Positions 35,064 through 44,635 of a stretch of 64,000 nt of DNA are shown here, piece after piece. The notes under the pieces were generated by a model. That model saw only the letters and a list, made by a program, of their open reading frames with translations. It made no database searches and had not been told where the DNA came from. Each line of letters begins with the position of its first letter. Within the stretch, counting starts at the first letter, position 1. The translations under genes were made by a program, and so were the position numbers. Origin of the DNA: an uncultured Phocaeicola sp. (GTDB lineage Bacteria > Bacteroidota > Bacteroidia > Bacteroidales > Bacteroidaceae); NCBI GenBank assembly GCA_948956705.1, contig CARCZS010000003.1, positions 63,569 through 127,568 of the forward strand, read 5' to 3'.

Positions 35064-38000
35064 TGTAAAAGACGGAACCGGCGAGACCGTCATTGGAGCT
35101 TCAGTAGTAGTAAAAGGTACTACTAACGGAACAATCACCGGAATCGACGGTGACTTCTCAATACCTAATGTTAATAAAGGAGACATTCTCCAGATTTCTT
35201 TCGTGGGTTATGTTACTCAGGAAGTGAAATGGAACGGTACTCCTTTGAACATTATTTTGGAAGATGATACCCAAACTTTGGAAGAAGTAGTAGTGGTAGG
35301 TTTCGGTACACAGAAAAAGGTAAACCTTACAGGTGCTGTTTCTACTGTAGGTGCTAAAGAAATTGCTTCTCGTCCGGTGAATTCGGTAGTAGATGCTTTA
35401 CAAGGTACTGTAGCCGGTATGAACTTTTCTACAGCTAGTAGTGGTGGTACACTGAATTCAAACAAGACAATGAATATTCGTGGTATCGGTACTATCGGTG
35501 CTGGTTCTTCTGTAACTCCGTTGGTTTTGATTGACGGTATGGAAGGCGATTTGAATTCATTGAATCCACAAGATATTGAGAATATCTCTATCTTGAAAGA
35601 TGCTTCTGCTTCTTCTATTTATGGTTCGCGTGCAGCAGGTGGTGTTATCTTGGTTACCACTAAAGGCGGTAAGGAAGGTAAAACAGTTATTAATTATAAT
35701 AACAGCTTCCGCTTTAACTCACCGTTGAATATGCCCGAAATGATGGATTCTTATACTTGGGCTAATTATATGAATGCTGCAAGTATTAATTCGGGAGGCG
35801 GTACTTGGTTTTCTGAAACGAAATTAGCTCAGATTAAGGCTGCTCAAAGTGATCCAAGCATGCAAACAATGTTTGCCAACAGTAATAATCGTTGGGAAGT
35901 TTGGGATGCAAACGACCTTTTGCCTATTGCCAATACAGATTGGTTGAAAGAACATTTCGGCAATAGTTTCTCTCAGGAACATACATTAAGTATTAATGGT
36001 GGTTCAGATAAAATGCAGTATTATTTCTCTGCGAACTTTTTGGATCAGGACGGTATTTTGCGTCATGGTGATGATAACAAGCAGCGTTATGGTATCACTG
36101 CAAAAATTAATGCAAATCTGACCAAATGGTTAAAGATGACTTATAGTGCACGCTTCACCCGTACAGATTATCAGGCACCGACTGTTATGGTAAATGGAAC
36201 AGATGAATTCTATCACAATATGTGTCGTTATTGGCCGATTATTCCTACAACAGACCCGAATGGACATTATGTAGCTGAGTCATATATCGAACGTTTGAGT
36301 AATGGTGGTCTATATAAAACTCAGGGTGATGTATTGGCACAGCAATTGGCTTTTCGTATTACTCCGTTGGAAGGTTGGGTAATCAATGCAGAGTTGAACT
36401 ATCGTATCAATAATGATAATAACCATACGGATTGGCAAACAACTTATGGCTACAATGTAAATAATGAACCGTTTGTCGATTTTAACGCAAACTCGGCTGT
36501 GAAGGAATACAATTTGAAGAGCAATTACTTCAATCCGAACATCTTTACAGAATATAGCCGTTCATTCAATGAGCATAATTTCAAGATAATGGCCGGTTTT
36601 CAAAGTGAATGGTTCCGCAAGCGTACAATGACTGCCCAACAATATGGTATCTTGTCAGGTTTACCTACGTTAGATACTACAAGTGCTACTCCAACTGTAG
36701 GTGGTAATTATAATACTTGGACAACTGCCGGTTTCTTTGGTCGTTTGAATTACGATTATAAAGGACGTTACCTGTTGGAAGCTAATATCCGTTATGATGG
36801 TTCTTCTCGCTTCCTTCGCGACAATCGTTGGAATGTATTCCCTTCATTCTCGGCTGGTTGGAATATTGCTCAGGAAGCCTTTTGGGAAGATTATACCAAT
36901 GTGGTTAATACTTTGAAACTTCGTGCTTCATGGGGTGAGTTAGGTAACCAAAATACAGATAACTGGTACCCATTCTATCCTACAATTAATTATAAGCCTA
37001 ATAATGGAAATTGGTTGGTAAATGGTACAAAGCCGAATACAGCAGGACAACCTTCTTTGGTTTCCGCATTGCTTACTTGGGAAAAAAGTCGTACTTGGGA
37101 AATCGGTTTGGATTGGGGTGCATTTAACAATCGTTTGACAGGTTCATTCGGTTATTTCCAACGTAAAACTTATGATATGGTAGGACCGGCACAGGAACTT
37201 CCTGATGTATTGGGAGCAAAAGAGCCGAAAGTAAACAACTTGGATATGACATCAAAAGGTTGGGATTTGCAGGTTAGTTGGCGTGATAGAATCAACGACT
37301 TTAATTATGGTATTTCTTTGACGTTAAGTGACAATAAAGTCATAATTGATAAATATCCTAACCCATCAAAAAGCTTGGGTATAACCTCTAATGGTTCTGC
37401 GGTTTATGATGGAGCTGTATTTGGGGATATTTGGGGATATACTACAGTTGGAATCGCTAATTCACAAGCGGAAATGGATGCTCATTTAGCTGATGCTGAC
37501 CAAAGTTTCCTGGGTAGCAACTGGACTGCAGGTGATATTATGTATGCTGATTTAAATAATGACGGAAAAGTTGATAGAGGTGAATATACTTTGGACAATC
37601 ACGGAGACCTTAAGGTAATTGGTAACTCTACTCCGCGTTATAACTTTGGTTTGAACTTAGATGCAGCATGGAAAGGTTTTGACCTGAAAGTATTCTTCCA
37701 AGGAACATTAAAGCGTGATTATATGGCAGGAAGTGCTACATTCTGGGGGGCTACTGGTACAGGTAAATGGCAGGCTTTAGGTTTCAAGGAACATGAAGAT
37801 TATTGGACACCTGAACACACGAATGCTTACTATCCACGTCCCGACTGGGGAGCTTCTAGAAATACCAATACTCAAACACGTTACTTGCAAAATGCAGCTT
37901 ATTGCCGTTTGAAAAACGTGACTTTGGGTTATACCTTACCAAAGAATCTGACTGAAAAATTCTTTGTGGAAAACTTGCGTGTTTTTGCTTCTGCTGAAAA

Positions 38001-38130
38001 TTTGTTGACTATAACCAGTTTTACCGGTATAGCAGACCCAGAATTGATTGGTGCTGGATATGGTGAGAATCTTGGTAAAACTTATCCATTGTCAAAAACA
38101 GTCTCTCTTGGCTTAAGTGTAACATTCTAA
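34930..38130 (+). CDS. SusC-like TonB-dependent glycan transporter (plus-strand pair)
   Basis: 1066 residues from ATG 34930. The frame is open back to 34759, but the promoter lies inside that extension and the ATG begins a standard signal peptide. A CarboxypepD_reg-like domain, EEVVVVGFGTQKK, the plug and the barrel follow, ending in KTVSLGLSVTF. The N-terminal part is nearly identical to that of the divergent SusC; after about residue 130 the two proteins differ widely. The SusD gene starts 11 bases downstream. It imports oligosaccharide through the outer membrane. Confidence 0.93.
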   Translation: MLKRLKSVSMMLFLMGASTGAAYAVSNPSVTDVKITQQNGACTGIVKDGTGETVIGASVVVKGTTNGTITGIDGDFSIPNVNKGDILQISFVGYVTQEVKWNGTPLNIILEDDTQTLEEVVVVGFGTQKKVNLTGAVSTVGAKEIASRPVNSVVDALQGTVAGMNFSTASSGGTLNSNKTMNIRGIGTIGAGSSVTPLVLIDGMEGDLNSLNPQDIENISILKDASASSIYGSRAAGGVILVTTKGGKEGKTVINYNNSFRFNSPLNMPEMMDSYTWANYMNAASINSGGGTWFSETKLAQIKAAQSDPSMQTMFANSNNRWEVWDANDLLPIANTDWLKEHFGNSFSQEHTLSINGGSDKMQYYFSANFLDQDGILRHGDDNKQRYGITAKINANLTKWLKMTYSARFTRTDYQAPTVMVNGTDEFYHNMCRYWPIIPTTDPNGHYVAESYIERLSNGGLYKTQGDVLAQQLAFRITPLEGWVINAELNYRINNDNNHTDWQTTYGYNVNNEPFVDFNANSAVKEYNLKSNYFNPNIFTEYSRSFNEHNFKIMAGFQSEWFRKRTMTAQQYGILSGLPTLDTTSATPTVGGNYNTWTTAGFFGRLNYDYKGRYLLEANIRYDGSSRFLRDNRWNVFPSFSAGWNIAQEAFWEDYTNVVNTLKLRASWGELGNQNTDNWYPFYPTINYKPNNGNWLVNGTKPNTAGQPSLVSALLTWEKSRTWEIGLDWGAFNNRLTGSFGYFQRKTYDMVGPAQELPDVLGAKEPKVNNLDMTSKGWDLQVSWRDRINDFNYGISLTLSDNKVIIDKYPNPSKSLGITSNGSAVYDGAVFGDIWGYTTVGIANSQAEMDAHLADADQSFLGSNWTAGDIMYADLNNDGKVDRGEYTLDNHGDLKVIGNSTPRYNFGLNLDAAWKGFDLKVFFQGTLKRDYMAGSATFWGATGTGKWQALGFKEHEDYWTPEHTNAYYPRPDWGASRNTNTQTRYLQNAAYCRLKNVTLGYTLPKNLTEKFFVENLRVFASAENLLTITSFTGIADPELIGAGYGENLGKTYPLSKTVSLGLSVTF

Positions 38131-38141
38131 AAAAAACGACT

Positions 38142-40175
38142 ATGAAACTGAAATATTTAAATATATTCTTATTGGGTGTATCGCTTGCTGGTTTTACATC
38201 TTGTAACGATTTCTTGGACAAAGAGCCCGAAAGCTCAGTCACTCCTGCTGCTTATTTTACAGCTGAAGCGGATTTGGCAGCATATTCTATTAATTTATAT
38301 AACTTCTTTACTTGCATAGCTCCGGGAAGTTATGGTATTAGTGTGTTCGGAAATGATAATGCAACAGACAATCAGGCTGCAACCGGTTATTCCACTCGTT
38401 GGGTGCCGGGTGAATGGAAGGTAGGTTCGACTACCAGTGATGATGAAAGAGGAGCCGCATGGAACTTCTTCCAGATTCGTGATTGCAATTATTTCTTTCA
38501 AGAGGTGTTGCCCAAATATGAAGCCGGACAGATTTCCGGTTCAGAAGCGAATATTCGTCACTATATAGGAGAAATGTATGTTCTTCGCGCATATGCTTAT
38601 TTTGATAAATTGCAGAATATTGGTGATTGCCCTATTATTGAGACTGTATTGACTGATGAGCAGGAATCATTGATAGAGGCATCTAAACGTCGTCCTCGTC
38701 ATGAAGTGGCTCGTTTTATTTTATCTGATTTGGATAAAGCAGTGGAATTTTTGTTGAATGAAGCTCCGGGTGGTAAAAATCGTATCAGTAAGAACGTGGC
38801 TTATTTACTTCGCTCGCGCGTGGCACTTTATGAAGGAACATGGTTGAAACACCATAAAGGTACTGCATTTGTTCCGGGTGGACAAGGTTGGCCGGGCGAT
38901 GCTTCTACTTTGAATGGTTTTAACATTGATACTGAAATCAATTATTTCCTGGATGAAGCGATGAAGTCTGCTAAGGTTGTAGGTGACCAATTGGCTGGAA
39001 ATCTAGTGAATAATACAGATGCTGCAGAAGGAATGAACGCTAGCTTTGCTAGCCTGAATCCTTATTATACAATGTTCTGTGATGAGGATATGGAGAATTA
39101 TAGTGAAGTATTAATGTGGCGCAAATATCTTGAATCACAAAATGTAACTCATAATATTCAGATGCAGTTACAGAACAACGGTGGTGGTTCAGGTTGGACA
39201 CGCGGTTTGGTTAATTCATACTTGATGCGTAATGGTTTGCCTATTTATGCTGCTGGTTCCGGTTATGATCCTGAATGGGAAAAGGAAGGTATTACAGCTA
39301 CATTGAAAGATCGTGATTCTCGTATTCAGATTTTTACAAAGAAAGATGGTGATATCGAAAATTACACTTCTGCAGGTACTATCAACTATGTAGATTTGGA
39401 ATGGGTAGTAAAAGGGAATAATGAAACTCGTATGGTTACTGGCTATGCTATAAAGAAAGGTAAACATTATAATGATTATATGCAGACTTTGCATCATAAA
39501 GGAACAACCGGTAGCATTATATTCCGCGGTACAGAGGCTTTGTTAAACTATATGGAAGCTTGTTATGAAAAGAATGGAAGCATTGACGGTACTGCTGATA
39601 ATTATTGGAGAGCACTGCGTACGCGTGCGAAAGTAGATCCTGATTATACTAAAACGATTGCTGCTACTGATATGACTAAGGAAGCGGAAGGCGACTTTGG
39701 AGCATATTCTCACGGTCAGTTAGTGGATCCTACATTATACAATATCCGTCGTGAGCGTCGTAATGAATTTATTGGTGAAGGTATGCGTTGGACAGACCTG
39801 AAACGTTGGAGAGCTTGTGATCAAGTCAATGGTTATCAAGTGGAAGGCATGCGTTATTGGGGCTCTGTATATGAAGGTACGTGGACAGATGATGCAGGTA
39901 AGGATCTTGTTATTGTTGACGTAGATGGTGGTACGGGTAATATCTCAAGTGAAGCTGTAAGTGGTGTTTATATCCGCCCTTATCAAATTAGCCGCATTAA
40001 TAACTCTGTATTCAATGGCTATAAGTTCACTCCTGCACATTATTTGTCACCATTGCCACAAAGCGCATTCCGTCAAACAGCAGGTGGAGATCAAACAGAT
40101 TTGAGCAGTTCTGTAATTTATCAGAATCCGGGTTGGCCAAAAGTGGCTGGTCAGGGTGCCGGTGAGGTAAAATAA
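38142..40175 (+). CDS. SusD-like surface glycan-binding lipoprotein
   Basis: 677 residues with a lipoprotein signal (IFLLGVSLAGFTSC, Cys near residue 21) and the SusD/RagB fold, including YNIRRERRNEFIGEGMRWTD in the C-terminal half. It is longer than the SusD of the minus-strand pair (586). It lies 11 bases after its SusC gene and ends before a strong terminator. It is the surface lid and glycan receptor of the second transporter. Confidence 0.92.
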   Translation: MKLKYLNIFLLGVSLAGFTSCNDFLDKEPESSVTPAAYFTAEADLAAYSINLYNFFTCIAPGSYGISVFGNDNATDNQAATGYSTRWVPGEWKVGSTTSDDERGAAWNFFQIRDCNYFFQEVLPKYEAGQISGSEANIRHYIGEMYVLRAYAYFDKLQNIGDCPIIETVLTDEQESLIEASKRRPRHEVARFILSDLDKAVEFLLNEAPGGKNRISKNVAYLLRSRVALYEGTWLKHHKGTAFVPGGQGWPGDASTLNGFNIDTEINYFLDEAMKSAKVVGDQLAGNLVNNTDAAEGMNASFASLNPYYTMFCDEDMENYSEVLMWRKYLESQNVTHNIQMQLQNNGGGSGWTRGLVNSYLMRNGLPIYAAGSGYDPEWEKEGITATLKDRDSRIQIFTKKDGDIENYTSAGTINYVDLEWVVKGNNETRMVTGYAIKKGKHYNDYMQTLHHKGTTGSIIFRGTEALLNYMEACYEKNGSIDGTADNYWRALRTRAKVDPDYTKTIAATDMTKEAEGDFGAYSHGQLVDPTLYNIRRERRNEFIGEGMRWTDLKRWRACDQVNGYQVEGMRYWGSVYEGTWTDDAGKDLVIVDVDGGTGNISSEAVSGVYIRPYQISRINNSVFNGYKFTPAHYLSPLPQSAFRQTAGGDQTDLSSSVIYQNPGWPKVAGQGAGEVK

Positions 40176-40190
40176 CTCGGAATTTATTAT

Positions 40191-40232
40191 AATATAAAAA
40201 GGCGTGCCATTTTCGGTACGCCTTTTTATATT
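40191..40232. terminator. Bidirectional terminator between SusD (+) and GH92 (-)
   Basis: AATATAAAAAGGCGTGCC (40191-40208) pairs with the segment 40215-40232 with a single G-T pair, giving T-runs in both directions. Confidence 0.9.
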
Positions 40233-40243
40233 TCAGAATACAA

Positions 40244-42436
40244 TTATTTCATCTTATACACCAATGTTCCTCCCTTCAATATATCTTCGTGTGAGATATA
40301 GTTTTTGGTATAGGGTTCGCCGTTCAGTGTAATGCTGTCGATGTATTTATTTTCTTTGGAAATACCCTCTGCAATAACGGTGAATGTCTTTCCGTCTGCC
40401 AGATGAAGCACAATCTTCGGCATTTGCGGAGCACCGAACACATAGTTTCCGCTTACCGGATCGACCGGATAGAATCCCATGGCAGAGAACATGTACCATG
40501 CAGACATTTGTCCGCAATCGTCATTACCGCAAAGGCCGTCGGGTTCGGGACGATACTGGGTATCAAAAATCTCGCGAATCAATTCCTGCGTACGTTCGGG
40601 ACGTCCTGCCAAAGCATATAGATAAGTAATGTGATGGCTAGGCTCATTGCCGTGAGCGTATTGTCCGATGAGGCCGGTGACATCTGCCTGCGTCGTTTCC
40701 AATTTGAGTGTGAACAGCGAATCAAGCTTGTTCAAGAAAGATTCTTCACCGCCAAAGAGACTGATTAGCCCCGGAACATCATGTTGCACATGCCAAGTGT
40801 ATTGCCACGCATTTCCTTCGGTGTAGTCGCCACCGGTGCTTTCGGCGTGCGCCACCTGACTGGGGTTGAACGGACTCTTCCAAGTTCCGTCCGAATTACG
40901 CGGACGCATAAACTGGGTTTCCGTATCGAACAGGTTCTTGTAGAAATCCGCACGTTTGGAGAAGTAAGCTGCATCTTCTGTCTTACCCATACGTTTAGCC
41001 ATGTCTGCGGCTGCATAATCGTCGTATACCGATTCGAGGGAAGAAGAGACAGATTCGGTCTTAATCAAATCAGTGGGGAAGTAACCGTATTTCATGTACG
41101 TTTCCCAATCGGATTTTTGTTTGTGCGATACGGTCTGGGTTTGCTTGATAGCGTTGAAAGCGCGTTCGGCATCAAATCCGCGGAATCCTTTGCGGTAGGC
41201 TTCGGCAACGACAGATACGCCGTGGTTGCCTACCATGGTATAAGTTTCCTTGCCCCACAATCCCCAGATGGGCAGGAAGCCTTGCACCTCGCTCTGTTCT
41301 ATCAGTGAGTTGACAAAGTCGTCCACTTTTTCGGGAACCATCAGTGTATAGAACGGGTGCGCGGCACGATAAGTATCCCATAATGAGAAAGTGGAATAGA
41401 ATGTTCCTGTCCCTGCTTTTACAATGGAATCGGCAGCGTTGCGGTAAAGGCCGTCTACATCCGAAATTTGGTTAGGCTGAATCAGTGCATGATAAAAACA
41501 AGTGTAGAAGTTGGTCTTTTCATCTTCTGTTCCGGTCACGTCAATACGGCTCAGATAGCTGTTCCAATCGTCATGTGCCGTCTTTTTCACTCCTTCAAAG
41601 TCCCATGCGGGCACTTCGGCTTCCATATTCTTCTTGGCACCCTCTATGCCGGTAGTGGAAAGAGCGACTTTCATCAGCAGTTCTTCATCGGGCTGCATAT
41701 CAAAAGAGGCAACGATGCGTTTCCCTTTTTCTGTCTCGCTCATAGGCAGGTAGATGGTATCGGTGACGGGGCGGTTGAATTTCATCACGAAGAAATAATC
41801 CTGATTGACCCAAACGCTGTTGCGTACATGCCCGGTCAGGGTTTGGGCATCTTCCCAGTTCACTTCACACTCTTTTACCTGAGAGTGATATTGGTTTTCA
41901 TTCCACACCGGCCCATGTTGCAGGTCGATGAGGACGGAAGCGGAGTCGGCATTATGATAGGTGTAGCGGTGCAAGGCTACATGAGGGGTGGCAGTCAGTT
42001 CTGCCTTTACATTCGGTTCGGCCAGCTCTACCGTATAATATCCCGGTGTGGCGGCTTCCTGTTCTTTGGAAAAACGGCTGCGGTAGGCATCCCAGGCGCG
42101 GGTGCGTGTTCCGGTGACAGGCATGACGAGCACATCGCCCAAATCCATACATCCGGTTCCGTTGAGATGTGTTTGAGTGAATCCCCAGATGATGGAGTCA
42201 TTATTGACATATTCGGAACAATACCTCCAGCCCACCGCACCGGTGACCGGACTGGTTTGAATCATGCCGAAAGGACGGCAGGCACCGGGAAAAGTATGCC
42301 CGTTGTCGGCAGCCCCGATAAAGGTGTTCACGTACTTTGTGTAGTCTGTTTCCGCCGGTTCGTTCTCAGTGGGGTTGCAGCTGAACAATGTCCCGGTCAG
42401 GGCTAATGTACATAGAAAATAGAAACTTTTCTTCAT
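40244..42436 (-). CDS. GH92 alpha-mannosidase lipoprotein
   Basis: 730 residues with lipobox LFSC (Cys20). GH92 signatures: FIGAADNGHTFPGACRPFGM near the N-terminus, GFTQTHLNGTGCMDLGDV, and GNDDCGQMSAWYMFSAMGFY near residue 637. These enzymes are calcium-dependent exo-alpha-mannosidases that trim N-glycan mannose. It lies 26 bases downstream of the PNGase gene on the same strand, so release and trimming of N-glycans are co-expressed. The linkage specificity is not readable. Confidence 0.94.
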   Translation of the reverse strand: MKKSFYFLCTLALTGTLFSCNPTENEPAETDYTKYVNTFIGAADNGHTFPGACRPFGMIQTSPVTGAVGWRYCSEYVNNDSIIWGFTQTHLNGTGCMDLGDVLVMPVTGTRTRAWDAYRSRFSKEQEAATPGYYTVELAEPNVKAELTATPHVALHRYTYHNADSASVLIDLQHGPVWNENQYHSQVKECEVNWEDAQTLTGHVRNSVWVNQDYFFVMKFNRPVTDTIYLPMSETEKGKRIVASFDMQPDEELLMKVALSTTGIEGAKKNMEAEVPAWDFEGVKKTAHDDWNSYLSRIDVTGTEDEKTNFYTCFYHALIQPNQISDVDGLYRNAADSIVKAGTGTFYSTFSLWDTYRAAHPFYTLMVPEKVDDFVNSLIEQSEVQGFLPIWGLWGKETYTMVGNHGVSVVAEAYRKGFRGFDAERAFNAIKQTQTVSHKQKSDWETYMKYGYFPTDLIKTESVSSSLESVYDDYAAADMAKRMGKTEDAAYFSKRADFYKNLFDTETQFMRPRNSDGTWKSPFNPSQVAHAESTGGDYTEGNAWQYTWHVQHDVPGLISLFGGEESFLNKLDSLFTLKLETTQADVTGLIGQYAHGNEPSHHITYLYALAGRPERTQELIREIFDTQYRPEPDGLCGNDDCGQMSAWYMFSAMGFYPVDPVSGNYVFGAPQMPKIVLHLADGKTFTVIAEGISKENKYIDSITLNGEPYTKNYISHEDILKGGTLVYKMK

Positions 42437-42462
42437 TGGTATTTAATTTAATAATGAACGGA

Positions 42463-44175
42463 TTAATAAAGTAGTGTGCCTGAGATGCACCAGTAACTGT
42501 TGCTTCCTCCTTCGGGAGCTCCTTGCGGTATCCGGACGGAGAGGGTGTGTTCTCCTGCTTCCAAATCGCCCAAGTAGATATATTCGGGCGTAGTTACCGT
42601 ACCGGGACACCAATTGGAGCGGCTCAAATCCGAAGAACTCAGACCGTTTGAGAAGTTGCCCGAACAAGGATTGGAGTTACGATACGTTCCGCAGTCATCG
42701 CGCCAGGGGATGAACGAAATCACTTTCTTGCCATCCAGATAAACGGTATTGGGCTTTTGATTGAATTCATCTCCGTTTCCCCAACCGCCATGTCCGGTGG
42801 TGAGATAGAACAGGCGTGCGTTTTTGACCGGTTCTTCTAGGGTGAAGCTCACACGCAGAGAGTCATTCAGGAAGAAGATGGGGTAGGCTTGTCCGGCCTG
42901 TTCCAGATAATTCACGGTGTTGAACAAAGGCATGGCTTTGTTTACGCGGCGTTCGTCGTCGGGATAATACTTCAGTTTCAGGGAGAGGCGATGGCCTTTG
43001 GCATCCCAGTTGCCGATGTAGGCTCCTATCCATACTTCGCCTTGCAGTTGTGAGGCGAGAGGAGTCACCTCTGATTTGTAGATGACCGAGTCTACCCAAT
43101 GTTGCCCTTTCACTTTGTTGTGGTTGAACTTACGTACACCGAAACCGGTAAAGAAACGCATCAGTTCTACAGGAGCCTCATAATCTTCTGTCGAAATGAG
43201 GGCCGGATAGTTGCCGTCTTTGGCTTGGAAAGCCGGTACGTCTTTCAGGTTCCGTATGGCATCCAGAAAAGATTGTTTCTTGTCGGTCGGGATTACAAAG
43301 ACAGAGCCGGTACGGTCGTATGCGTCGCCGTCCGAGTATTGGGCAACTTCTACAAAGATGCTGCGGTTCTTTGCTGACTCCGGCAGTTTCACTTTTTTCA
43401 GGATAATGGTTCCGCCTCCTGCGCTGTAAGTCATTCCGTCTTCCAGCGTATCCGGCAATTTGGCATTGTTGAAACAAATGGTTTCCTGGTCGAATACAGG
43501 AACGGTGATGACACCACTTTGGTTGATGGTATATTGATAATCGGCCGCATCCATCTTTTCTCCCCACGAAGCCGGCAATAGTTCTTGTGTCTTCTTGAGA
43601 GGGGTGACGGTGGAAGCTTCTTGTATCATGTCGCCGTTGCGCACCACCTTCAGCACCAGTCCGTCGGGCACACCGACATTGGCTTGCGGTGTTCCGCGGA
43701 AAGGAATATCATTGGTGTACCATACTTCTATGGTGTTTGAATTGATGGAAGTACGCACTATCTTGCAGTTCAGTCCCAGATGCTTGCCTTCGCCGGCAGG
43801 AGTAAATCCTTTGCCGAACTCAAAAGGGGTTGCTGCGGAGATAATTTTTCCGTCAGGCAACTCTGCCCACTTATAGGCTTCGCGGCTATCGTAATCGATA
43901 TAGCTTTTAATGACGGGTTGTTTGTCCTCAAGGGCGTTTCCGGCCGTCGTTTCTTTTTCCTTTTCGGACCATACACTTTCCAGTGCAACCTGGTTGCCCG
44001 ATACGGTCATCATTAGCTCTCCGGGGCGGATTTTACCTTTGTAGCTGGATTGGTAAATGACTTCAATCCCTTTGGCATTCTTTACTTTCCTTTGAAGGTT
44101 TTGTGCAGAGGCTGCCGAAACGGTCAGCAGGCAGAGCATCAGTAACCATACAGTTTTTATTCCGGTTCTTCTCAT
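42463..44175 (-). CDS. Peptide-N-glycosidase F family enzyme with extra N-terminal domain
   Basis: 570 residues with signal peptide ending in SAASA. The C-terminal two-thirds carries PNGase F family sequence, including LTTGHGGWGNGDEF (about 458-471), the cysteine-containing CGTYRNSNPCSGNF and NWCPGTV. PNGase F cleaves the bond between Asn and the first GlcNAc and so releases whole N-glycans from protein. The first 200 or so residues form an additional domain (SYIDYDSREAYKWAELPDGK) not found in the short Elizabethkingia enzyme and reminiscent of GLPGLI-type domains or the extra N-terminal domain of PNGase F-II. It is the first gene of the operon with GH92. Confidence 0.87.
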   Translation of the reverse strand: MRRTGIKTVWLLMLCLLTVSAASAQNLQRKVKNAKGIEVIYQSSYKGKIRPGELMMTVSGNQVALESVWSEKEKETTAGNALEDKQPVIKSYIDYDSREAYKWAELPDGKIISAATPFEFGKGFTPAGEGKHLGLNCKIVRTSINSNTIEVWYTNDIPFRGTPQANVGVPDGLVLKVVRNGDMIQEASTVTPLKKTQELLPASWGEKMDAADYQYTINQSGVITVPVFDQETICFNNAKLPDTLEDGMTYSAGGGTIILKKVKLPESAKNRSIFVEVAQYSDGDAYDRTGSVFVIPTDKKQSFLDAIRNLKDVPAFQAKDGNYPALISTEDYEAPVELMRFFTGFGVRKFNHNKVKGQHWVDSVIYKSEVTPLASQLQGEVWIGAYIGNWDAKGHRLSLKLKYYPDDERRVNKAMPLFNTVNYLEQAGQAYPIFFLNDSLRVSFTLEEPVKNARLFYLTTGHGGWGNGDEFNQKPNTVYLDGKKVISFIPWRDDCGTYRNSNPCSGNFSNGLSSSDLSRSNWCPGTVTTPEYIYLGDLEAGEHTLSVRIPQGAPEGGSNSYWCISGTLLY

Positions 44176-44218
44176 ATTAAGTGATAATAGTTGGTAATTG
44201 GAATGATTGTATAATAGG

Positions 44219-44226
44219 CAAAGTTA
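44219..44226 (-). promoter_or_regulatory. Promoter -7 element for the PNGase-GH92 operon
   Basis: Minus strand reads TAACTTTG, an exact TAnnTTTG match 44 bases before the PNGase start codon. No clear -33. Confidence 0.5.
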
Positions 44227-44343
44227 ATCATAAATCCGTAAAAGATTGCATCTTAGAGCGTGTCTTGAGCAATAATTTTATAGATTAGAGTCTTTATTCG
44301 TATGCTTAAGCTTTTTCTTATGGACATCCAAGCCTCTGTAAGC

Positions 44344-44451
44344 GGCAGATTACTACAGACTGCGGCAGTGGACTGTACGAACTCAGGCAGTGGACTGTAC
44401 GGTCCGTTGTAGTGGACTGTACGGTCTGCGGCAATAGACCGTAGTAGTCTA
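44344..44451. repeat. Degenerate 22-bp tandem repeat
   Basis: Units begin at 44364, 44386, 44408 and 44430, each 22 bases, with consensus GGCAGTGGACTGTACGGTC; a 20-base degenerate unit precedes at 44344. Each unit includes TGGACTGTACG or a variant. Confidence 0.75.
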
Positions 44452-44605
44452 CCGTATGAAAGGGCTTAACCTAAAGGACGAAAATGCTTAGTCAGGCTGA
44501 AGAAAGAGACTGTGGCTGCAAATGACGGGAATGGAAATAAAGGCGTACAAATGAACTATGGGTTAATTTTTAGCTTATTTCACCTTACAGATTGATTTAA
44601 ATACC

Positions 44606-44613
44606 TATATTTG
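44606..44613 (+). promoter_or_regulatory. proB promoter -7 element
   Basis: TATATTTG matches TAnnTTTG exactly, 22 bases before ATG 44636. The leader would be short, which favours ATG 44636 over 44627. Confidence 0.5.
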
Positions 44614-44635
44614 TGTTTCTAAATTAATGAAAGAA

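Larger units (their letters stand above)
44176..44626. other. 451-bp divergent intergenic region
   Basis: It holds a minus-strand -7 element, a 22-bp tandem repeat (44344-44451) and the plus-strand proB promoter. No gene was found in it. Confidence 0.7.

Noticed and set aside
44344..44451. Tandem repeat considered as a CRISPR array
   Set aside because: Units are contiguous 22-mers that diverge from each other, without unique spacers, and no cas genes are present.
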